Positions 55,701-64,000 of a stretch of 64,000 bases of DNA are shown here, piece by piece. The translations under genes were made by a program, and so were the position numbers. How positions within the stretch are numbered: position 1 is the stretch's first letter; each line of letters begins with the position of its first letter. Source of the DNA: Styela clava (taxonomy: Eukaryota > Chordata > Ascidiacea > Stolidobranchia > Styelidae); the NCBI RefSeq assembly GCF_964204865.1, contig NC_135260.1, forward strand, positions 8,928,001 to 8,992,000, read 5' to 3'. Under the pieces are notes generated by a model, which saw nothing but the letters and a program-made list of their open reading frames with translations, was not told where the DNA came from and made no database searches.

Positions 55701-58700
55701 TCATCAAAGACAACATCAAATAATATACTCAATGGCATGGAAGGGAAATCACAAAGTAATTCAACAGCTAGTACATCAAAAAACTCAATCAATAATCCGA
55801 ACATAACAAAGACTAATGATGCAAAGGAGCAATCCACGCCATCAACTAAGGTAAACATAACCAAAGGGTCAACGCTTACAACCGAATCACTCTCAACAAC
55901 AGCGAAAATACGACTGTGGTCAGACCTACTACGACAGATTCAAATTTAGAAATATCAATCAGGCTAATAACTACATCTGCGACAGCAACAACACACTCTT
56001 CTGATACCAGCGAGCAGTCTGCAGAAATGAAGTCTTCTATCACGAATGGGACAAACCAAAATGAAATTGCAAAAACTACTACAACGCCAAAACTGGTAAT
56101 TCAGGTAGCCATTATTGCTTTTGTATTACAGCAACTTTGTGAACGATGATACAACTCCAATTTTATCCTGGCTCTTCCCGAATTTCTTTCCCAAAACAAC
56201 TTGAATTGAATTATTCCATTGTGAGAGAAGCTTATTCTTTGCAAATTCTATTTCAGGAATTCGCAAGAAATGGAACTTCAAATAGCAATAAAAGAAACAC
56301 AGTTAAAAACGAAACGACAACTATCAGTGGCGTAGAAGACGACAATAGAACAATCCTGACTACAAAAGAAACGACTACTAGAAAGATTGAAAAAAGCAAT
56401 TCGTTTGAAAACGCGTCACAGTCACCATTGGCAACCCACAAAGTATGGATTTTAATGAATATTAATTGCATAAATGCGACTAAAAATAGGTAGGGAAGGA
56501 ATAGGGAGACTTTTATTTGAGCTAAGGTGCGTAGCACAGCGATTTGACAATATTCCAAAAGTGGGCTCTTTCAGTTACAATTTCTAATTCAATATTTCAT
56601 CACATATTCACACGATAAAATAATTTTTATTTACGGCAGTGGTTTCCAACCTAATAAAAAAAAATTATAATTTGGTACCCACGCAGTATGTAAATTAAGA
56701 CGGGAGACACGGGAACGTAGCACTTGTACCAGGTTAGGGCTAGGACATAATTTCAAGTACAAATACTACGGGAGTCTTTTGGCTAGTCCTCGAAATCGTA
56801 ATAAAACTAAAATATAGGAAATTGAGATAAGATTATGGTCTAACCCTAACGTTAGGATTTTGTCTAAAAAAACAAGGGCTTGTTTTAAATCAAATTTTTT
56901 CCTTATTTTTTGTATTTTTTTTATTGAAATACCCCTTACATCGCCGCGAAACTACGCCAAAACGTTGCATTCTGGCAGCTGAACACGCAGCCGGAATTAT
57001 AATTTCAAAAATATAGGTAAAATTTTTTATTTTGACTTCCACCACTATTGCGTACATTTATCGCCACTTTATATCTTCACCAAAGTCATAAGATTTTACC
57101 CGGAATGTTTCGCCGATATATCAGAGAGACGTTTTGAGTGAGAAAAATCATGAAAATTAGCTCACGAGCCTACTACAAAAGCAATTCGATCAAGTGCAGC
57201 ACTTAGGCAAAGTGAGTTGCGATAATGAAGAATATGCTTATATCGGCGGTAATCTACTGATATGAACGATGAGCCACCCTAACCTAGCCTATGTTAATTG
57301 TAAGAGTCCTCTGATGCAAAGACGCCATAATATGGATTTCGAGGTCATGTATTGACATTTTTCTCATAAAATGAAGTCATTGTTACGGTTAACACTGTTC
57401 GGTTAATTTCTGCTTAGCATACTTTGTTTTTTCGGGTTGAAATGAGTTGTTCAAGGTCATACAAACTCATTTATTCGATCGCATTTCAGTTTTCGCAAGG
57501 TGGTTTCATCGCAGCAAGGTCGTTCACGTAATGGCTTATCGTTTGCGTCTTACTGCGCCAACCACTGAACTACAGCTTGAGAAGGTGTGCATGAACCTCT
57601 ATCGATATTTGTGACGTTTTGAAAGATTTATGGCATATAAGAGGCGCTTGGCAAGTTGTTACGTCCATTTTTCTTCAACCTATGTAATACAAAAAAATCA
57701 AATAGTACAGCCATTTTGAACAAAACAGGCAAAAAAACTTGATTTAAAACAATTGTTTTAAAACAATTCTTTTTGAACAAATCCCTACCTAACGTGGTGC
57801 ACATACTTAGGGAGGGCGAAATTGAGTCCGGATTCGATTACAAAATCTATTCTTCGCGTAATCGACTAGAATCGATTCCGATGCACTGGAATCGATTCCC
57901 AAGTTTAAACCTTGGATTGCAAACAATGTGTAACGTTTTATGGCAATTTCTTCACATATATGTATAAACTGCTTCACTGCTATGTTGAGTTGCTACGACA
58001 ACGCAAACTTCACTATATATATATAATATATTACTGGAGGGCTTTAACGTTTATTTATTTTAAAAATCTCTGTGGGTTCTGAGAGATTCGTTTTTTTTGT
58101 GCGATTCTGTCTCCTATGACAAATTGGATACCCATACTTAGTTTCGGACTTCTTGTCCGTCCAGAATTTGAACCTAGTGCTCTTGTTTTCTTAAGGTATT
58201 GCTTAGGTGGGTATGTTTTTTCGGTAAGATATGTCGAGGAATTGAGATTCGGAATCGAGAATCGGAATCGATAATTTAGGAATCGGATAAGAATCGAATA
58301 CTCGTAAAGTCTCATATTTGGCATCCTTACATACTCCGTTCCGGTGTTCGCCATTTTGTTCCACATACTTCGGGAACGCCCATAATTTTTTAGCATTGAG
58401 TGTCTACTATATACAATATACATCATTGAACAGCACTGAGTATAACAATAATACAACTTCAAATTTATTCACACTCTTTCTGAAAGTCTTTGCCAAAATA
58501 ACATATATTGATATTAGTGAACGACTGCTTTTGCTTTCGCTGATAAATTGGCTGTTTTGTGGAAAAATCTAAGCATCTGCGAATTCTAATAGATTAAGGT
58601 CTAAATAAAACAATTAACTTGAAGTGTTCCAAAACTTCCTTCCTCAGGACTGTATCAATATAACACGTATTAAGTTAAATTATTGCTCATATTCAGTGTG

Positions 58701-59192
58701 TGGTATGTAGTATCTAGAATGTTTCTATGGATATTGAAGTAGAAATAGGATTTATGTGAATGTCAAGAGTTAACTGCAGCAACTTGGCTGTATTAAATGA
58801 AGTATTGTTTATAATTATCGCAGAGAGCTATTGTGAGAAGTTTGGAAAATACTGTCAAACACATATAATACAAATCTATTTCTTTTTATCTCCATTTTTG
58901 GTTACTCTGAAATTCCAAAGAAAGCTTTATTTTATTTCAGTTTGGAAGACAAGTAATTGAAACTCTGATATTGCAGGTTGAAACAATAACAGTAGACTCA
59001 CCTGATTCAAAAATAACACAGACGACCAGTGCAACAGAAAATCTAACAAAAACTTCAGAATCATCTGCAACAAATAATTCGACGACAACTGCAAATTACA
59101 GTGGCGACGTCAGCGACTACGACTCCACAGACAACAACAGCGCCTACTACAGCGCCTACTACAGCGACTACTACTCCAGCTCCGTTTTTTAG
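52791..59192 (+). CDS. Mucin-like type II single-pass membrane protein (frame-interrupted)
   Basis: Exons read as 52791-52866, 53660-53734, 54065-54096, 54659-54874, 55596-56095, 56257-56442 and 58977-59192. The first four join in phase to 133 codons. The product has a short charged cytoplasmic start (about 25 residues, ending RIAK), one TM segment at about residues 27-50 (IIGAIIICLLVITVIGIFVY), then a Ser/Thr/Asn-rich ectodomain with N-glycosylation sites (NGT, NET, NST). With no cleavable signal, type II topology is inferred. Exon 5 is 500 nt, one short of keeping frame: the Thr-rich reading switches frame near the A-run at about 55905-55908. In exon 7 a Thr/Pro-rich reading (TTTAPTTAPTTATTTPAP) continues in another frame to a stop at 59256, past the in-frame stop at 59192. 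These breaks could be sequence errors, polymorphism or early decay. No known family is recognised; a surface mucin-like protein is the best description. Confidence 0.55.
56638..56665. mobile_element. hAT-like terminus in the mucin gene intron
   Basis: CAGTGGTTTCCAACCTA is a typical hAT-like terminal sequence. A candidate partner end, the inverse of CAGTGGTTGGCGCAG, lies at about 57553-57567, but the flanking octamers do not match, so the pair is unproven. Confidence 0.35.
57793..58383. repeat. Repeat bearing the GTGCACATACTT motif at both ends
   Basis: GTGCACATACTTAGGGAGGG near 57798 and CCACATACTTCGGGAACGCC near 58362 lie in the same orientation, about 560 bp apart, around sequence rich in AATCGATTCC / GGAATCG. 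The reverse complement of the motif (CCCGAAGTATGTG...ATGGCG) also occurs in tandem units 1-3. Confidence 0.4.
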
Positions 59193-59531
59193 AAATATAT
59201 ATTTTGTTAACCTGCCTGTTGTGTTGGTAGTAAACTTCAGCATCGCTCTACAATAACCACGTCACCTCATCATATACCGTTTCTATCACTTCACCATTTC
59301 GTTGTTTCTCGTTATATAGAATTCCTGTCTATGTCGTACTTTGTGCATGTAGAATAAGTATTTCATTGACTGCAATAGACTTCAATCAAAACCAAAGTTG
59401 TGAAGTTGTTAATATCCGGAAACCTGGCAGGTTATAAGTTTGAGGAAATTAAGAGCGCGAAGTGTCACCTCCCAACACGGTATAGGCGTATTGTAGAGCA
59501 TCATTATACGTGACTAAGTTTCTTATATTCT

Positions 59532-59627
59532 GTTGAGAAGGCATTTTATAATTTTCTTTGGGCCAATTAATTGCCTCGAGTTCATCAATATTTTTCAGTT
59601 CATTTCCCCTGTGCTTATTAGTGTTAA
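59532..59627 (-). pseudogene. Decayed copy of the ELOVL6-like first exon
   Basis: On the minus strand about 95 bp match the elongase first exon and its 5' leader (35843-35944): AAGCACAGGGGAAATGAAC, ATTGATGAACTCGAGGCAAT, AATTGGCCCAAAGAAAATTA. The start codon is kept but the second codon after it is TGA (TGG in the gene), and similarity stops about 30 codons in. It lies some 24 kb from the parent gene. Confidence 0.75.
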
Positions 59628-59707
59628 AAGGGTTCATTTCTAAATTGAAAAGATTTGCCATTTATTTCTCATTACAATTGCCTTTTATAGGTTATAGGGC
59701 CCTAAGC

Positions 59708-59800
59708 CAGGGTAGTCCAAGGTTGTCGACTCCGGGGGCCAGGAGATTATTTTTTCATTTTTCGAAGGTCACAGTAGTGGTAAGAATAGACAAACAGCGC
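59708..59800. mobile_element. Possible hAT-like terminus
   Basis: CAGGGTAGTCCAAGGTTGTC followed by CTCCGGGGGCC resembles hAT-like ends found elsewhere in the window. A GCTCCGGGCCACAT stretch near 60620 may be the other side. No target duplication was established. Confidence 0.3.
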
Positions 59801-62094
59801 AATACAAAACAAACACTTTTATTGAGCACGCACATTGATCAGTATTTGTCATTTATCAAGCTAAAACACGCAACAAATAAACTTACCAAAACCTACAAAG
59901 GTCTTTTTCATATCCCAATTTTATGATATTAGGATTTTAAACTTTTTATTAAGGGAAAAGGCTTTCCTAGTATCGATAAAACTTTCAAAGCAAAATCTTT
60001 ACTTTGGAAAATGTTCATTGCTCAAAAAATTCTAAAATTCCGTTCTGAATTACATCATTTTGTCACCGACATATCAAGCAAGCATTGTGGTATTTTCTCT
60101 CTCACATCCAGTTAAAAATCTGATTGAATTCGTCAGCTTTTTTTTCAAACTCATGTTTACAAGATAGTTACAGATTGATTGATTACAAAATGTGAGGTAC
60201 AAGAGGGTATTACTAAATTTTCTGTTATATAGGCACAAATTTTTTGCAATACTGTTTAGCCTGGTTGCAAAAACACCCGGTATGAAATATATTGTTAGGC
60301 CATAACATTAATATTTAGTTATCAGGCATAGCCAACCTAGGCTAATAGATTCCGCATTCGATTTTTTCTACGATGCCAAAATTGTTAGCATGTATAGGCT
60401 ATATTCCCAACCAAAAAGATAGAAAGCCAGATAACAATTTAGACTGCCAAGCACATCATTCAACTTTGCTAGTTTCCTCAGCTATAGCAATTATAGCCAA
60501 TTCAGAGACATTAGGGATGTAACAATATGTCAAACGATTTTTATGGTTAATTTCATAACGAAACAACACCCAAATCCGATTTTTCATCTCCAAATGCGAC
60601 GCGGGTCACAGATAATGAAGCTCCGGGCCACATATGATTAATTTGCATGCTATTTTATGAAAACAGCTCTTATGCGTACAAACGTTTATAGACGTTTAAG
60701 ATGATACTTATAAACAAAAATTAGCAATAAATTTATTTAACCGGGTCAGTATTGAGGTCTGAACGTTCAATGCGATTAATCAATGCGATCAATGCGATTC
60801 CTGGACATCTTGGTGGTCGAGTTTTTGATAGATCACGGAATATAATCAAAATATGATAGAGTTGCCACGACTCCTTGAATAATGCTCATGCCAACACCCG
60901 ATCAAATGTGAGAGAGTTGCAATTTTTTGCCGCACTGCCTGTTTTCACTATCTCCGTTGAGAGATATTCTCCTCGAAGGACGATGGAAACTAATCCTTGA
61001 AATACAGATCGTATGACTAGGTTGTCTTTACTTGAAATTCGCCCGGAACTGATAATTGAAACCAAAAGTTGATTCACTTCTCGTCAAAATGTAGACTCCT
61101 TTAATAAATATATTTATGACGCATTATGTAGCGCTGTAAATTTAAAGCATGTTCGCCCTTAGATTGCTGTAATTTGATTGAATGCACTGTAATATCAATT
61201 TTATGAGTTGCTGAATCATCAATGATGGAAGGGTGATAAAATGGTAGAGACTCGTTTCATGGAAGGTACCTCTGAAAAATAATGTTTTTTTCGAATAACT
61301 TTGCATTCACAAATTCGAACGCTTTTGAAGTGCATTAGAATTTATAAAGCATGTAATCCAGGGTCGGCCATGACTGAACAATACTTGTTATATTGCATTG
61401 GGGTGGTATACCAACTATGAGTCTATACTATACTGGAGAAAACTCATTTGCAATTTCGAAATTTAATCCCATAATTCCGCTCATTGATATTGCCTCATTG
61501 ATATTTCAAATCTACCGGCTGTTTTGAATGTGAAAATTTGTCACCATTTATCCATGGAACAAACGAACGAAAATACCCTTTATTTTATTGGACACCGGTT
61601 TGTGGTTTTGAGATATTTCCTGTAATTATTATTCGTAGAACACTCCCAGCCTGTAAAAATGTAATTCGAACTTGAAAACCGGAAAATCGTGTTGAAACTT
61701 TGCGGCTAACTTCAGTTTGCCCTTGTGCGGTGCACGTTAGTATACTGAAACGTAGGCGAGCGCTACACCGAGTTCATTTTAAGTCAGAGAAATTAGTAAA
61801 AAGTAGTTTTGATATCATTTAGGAAGGAATCATTTGATTCCTATGATCAAAATTATTCAATGGACATTTGAAACTGATAAGTTCCCAAGGCGCGATTCAG
61901 AACAATGTATTTATGTTGGCCTAAAGTTGACAGTTAATAGTTACTGTATATATATTATTTGTCTACGTTTACTGTAACCCCATTTTTTGCCGACTCTGTA
62001 TAATTACATATATAAATAAAATGCAATCCTGAATTAAAAAAAAATTAGGTCCATGTATAGTTAAGATTCCCGTATTTTAGAGAAGTTTCGGGAG
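59801..62094. other. Spacer between the mucin-like gene copies
   Basis: No gene supported. It contains a short local repeat of AATGCGATTAATCAATGCG type near 60768-60797 and otherwise unremarkable AT-rich DNA. Confidence 0.4.
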
Positions 62095-62430
62095 TTTCGC
62101 GGGAACACGTTCTCGAAATGAAGTAACAATCAGCATCCCGTTCTTGTTTTTTGGTGCAGAACACGACAGGATTATCATTGGCATTTCGAAAGTTATGTCT
62201 TAAATTCATTTAAAGCATGTGACGTTAATATAGCTTACCAAAGTGATATACATTAGTAAATATTAAGTACAGTTGAATAGCTACGAGTTCAACATGGCTT
62301 TAGAAATGAGGGAAGGGAACCTGTTGTGAGTGAGAAAGTTTTGAAAGAGGAAAAAGAGAAAACGTTTTTCAAATTTTGAATCCTATTTCTGGTTATAACA
62401 ATTTATGAACATGGGCACTTTATTCTAATG

Positions 62431-62742
62431 CAGGGCTACTCAACTATTTTCATCGAAGATCCGCATACGAAACTTCAAAATTATTTGGGTCCGGTCTTTC
62501 CAGATATCATATTTCGGCTTCCTTATTCGCACACTTCCTCGACCGGCTAATGATTATTAGCTAATCAAGATTGTTTATTATGGTGTTATATTTCTTTACA
62601 TATATATTCAAAACTATAAAAGTCGTTTATAAAAGGGAACTTCAAACGGGGCTAATGATCCAAACTAAAGAATTAGGGGCGGTCCGAATGAAATACTCGA
62701 AAGGTCCGGATTCGGACGCGGTCCGCCAGTTGAGTAGCCTTG
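62431..62742. mobile_element. hAT-like MITE upstream of the second mucin-like gene
   Basis: 312 bp starting CAGGGCTACTCAACT and ending with the inverse of CAAGGCTACTCAACT. Perfect 8 bp target duplication TTCTAATG at 62423-62430 and 62743-62750. The first mucin-gene copy lacks it at the corresponding place (about 52685). Non-coding. Confidence 0.85.
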
Positions 62743-62866
62743 TTCTAATGTATATTTCTAATGTCTCACTTTATTTGAGTTATTCCATTACACGACGGCA
62801 AATTTTGTATCAGCAGAATAACTGTTATATACAAACGGTTGAAAATAATTTTTATACTACGAAAAG

Positions 62867-62942
62867 ATGGCTGACGAAGGCAATCTAGATGCTGAGAAAG
62901 TGTCAGGAGATTCTTTGCAACCTCGCCGCAAACGAATAGCAA
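62867..62942 (+). CDS. First exon of a second mucin-like membrane protein gene
   Basis: Encodes MADEGNLDAEKVSGDSLQPR then RKRIA, ending in phase 1 at a GTAAGT donor. It corresponds to the first exon of the gene at 52791 (MTDEGKGDVEKGSEDRRRPG, QERIA, GTGAGT). The downstream TM exon would lie beyond the window. The intron is interrupted by a repeat at about 63226. Confidence 0.6.
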
Positions 62943-63225
62943 GTAAGTGGGCGTTTCATCTAGCTCATTTCTTTTTGCCGAAACTTATTTCTAGCTTATT
63001 TCTTTCTGCCGAAACATCTCTTGCCGTAGGGCGTAGGCTAATAGTAAAATGGCATAGTATTTTGCGTTAAACTTGTTACAACATTATATTACCATTTCTG
63101 TATCTAATATTTTACACGATCTCAAACGTATAGTAGTCATGCAGACGGTTATTAGATTCAAATTTTAGACCCAAACAGTCATTATCAAGTTCTTTTCACA
63201 TTCAATTATCAGCGTCTGGCTAGAA

Positions 63226-63480
63226 CAGACGTGGACAAAGTACGATCCGCGGGCCAAATCCGGCCCGTTGGGTAATTCAATCTGGGCCGCCTGATGCTGC
63301 CACGTCCAAATTGAAACCGAATTTTGATGTTGTAGCTAAAAATAGCTCAAGGAATTTGTTGATATTGCGGGTAAATTCAGTTTTGGCACGAGGCATATTG
63401 ATTTCCACCTTTGCTTTGTAACACTGTAAATATTGTTCTTGGAATGTTACTTTTTACGACACACTCACATGGCCCGCCAG
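63226..63480. mobile_element. hAT-like derived repeat in intron of second mucin-like gene
   Basis: GACAAAGTACGATCCGCGGG then CCAAATCCGGCCCG, closing near TGGCCCGCCAGTACTG. This GC-rich pattern is typical of hAT-derived interspersed repeats in animals. The exact ends and target duplication were not resolved. Confidence 0.4.
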
Positions 63481-63884
63481 TACTGAAAACATGAGTTTTC
63501 GCACACAAAAAGAAACATGTTTCATCAATAACTCACTAAGAAAAAATAAATTATATGTCGAAATTGTTAAAAAATTTGGCTTCAGTGAAATAAAAATGAG
63601 GAATTCATCTCGATCTTTGTCGGTCAAAAAAAAAAAAATAATTCGAAATTTTCGTTTGAATCGATTCGAATAATTTACTATTAGATTCGAAATGACCAGC
63701 CCTAATGATATATATTTATAAGCATAAATACCAAATATTGTCCTTTAAATAATTGTAAAAAACAGCATTTTATAATCATCGGGTAAAGCCCAAAGCTGGC
63801 CCTGAAAGAGATCTTTTTCGGACTAAAATTGATAAGGTTGTCTATTTTTACATATTTTTTCTGGGGTAGAGGAAAGCCGATTAG

Positions 63885-64000
63885 ACGGATCAATCATATG
63901 ACGTACCACGACCTCTCGTTCGGTTACCAGTTCATGTCGGGATTACAGTTAGTCGGCCAATTATCTGTTTCAGATGCATGGACTTGTTGGTGTAGGAAAC
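63885..64000. repeat. Diverged fragment of the tandem unit at right edge
   Basis: ACGACCTCTCGTTCGGTTAC then CAGTTCATGT, and TTTCAGATGCATGGACTT, match the units at about 44176-44260 (ACCATGACCTCTCGTCCGGT, CAGTCCATGTTGAG, CACGGACTTCACAT). The unit sequence therefore also occurs outside the array and continues past the window. Confidence 0.6.

Larger units (their letters stand above)
62095..63217 (+). repeat. Duplicate of the mucin-like gene 5' region
   Basis: Matches 52440-53120 in order: upstream ATTTCGAAAGTTATG / ATTTGGAAAGTTATG, GGCAAATTTTGTATCAGCAG / GGTAAATTTTGTGTCAACAG, exon 1, and the start of intron 1 down to AATTATCAG. The copies lie about 10.1 kb apart. The match ends where an unrelated repeat begins at about 63226. 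Confidence 0.75.

Noticed and set aside
55592..56558. Minus-strand hydrophobic ORFs opposite the Thr-rich mucin exons
   Set aside because: Thr/Ser codons (ACN, TCN) read in antisense give Val/Cys/Gly-rich frames; artefacts of composition.

Overview
This 64 kb window is AT-rich animal nuclear DNA. All recognisable coding sequence is split into short exons (about 30-900 bp) with GT-AG introns, and the products are animal families: a synaptotagmin, a rhodopsin-class receptor, an ELOVL6-type elongase, a VPS4-type AAA ATPase and a mucin-like membrane protein. Compact introns, base composition and many short hAT-like elements would suit an invertebrate deuterostome such as an ascidian. That placement is inference; no species-diagnostic marker was seen. 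There is no sign of prokaryotic, organellar or CRISPR sequence. Most exon joins below were checked by reading phase.

Layout: (1) 1-6069, no supportable gene; a dispersed repeat at the left edge. (2) 6070-15374 (+), a synaptotagmin-15-like gene in nine exons, lacking its first (membrane-anchor) exon. (3) 16512-21324 (-), a complete three-exon class A receptor of 492 codons, convergent with the synaptotagmin gene. (4) 21325-30464, mostly featureless, with a decayed tandem duplication, an hAT-like element and one weak signal-peptide-like exon. (5) 30465-35924 (-), a complete six-exon ELOVL6-like gene. (6) 35925-37996, the divergent intergenic region, containing a fold-back element. (7) 37997-41710 (+), a complete eight-exon VPS4-like gene. 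(8) 41470-51900, four tandem copies of a roughly 2 kb unit whose left end lies inside the last VPS4-like exon. Three units each carry a different hAT-like insertion with an 8 bp target duplication. (9) 52440-59256 (+), a mucin-like type II membrane protein gene. (10) 59257-64000, a decayed copy of the ELOVL6-like first exon, then the start of a second, tandemly duplicated mucin-like gene that runs off the window.

The genes do not form a pathway; this is ordinary eukaryotic neighbourhood. The notable biology is genome dynamics: a tandem amplification seeded from a coding exon, insertions that can be dated because sister units keep the empty site, exon-sized gene duplicates, and a young tandem family of mucin-like proteins. 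No undescribed defence or mobile system was identified with confidence.
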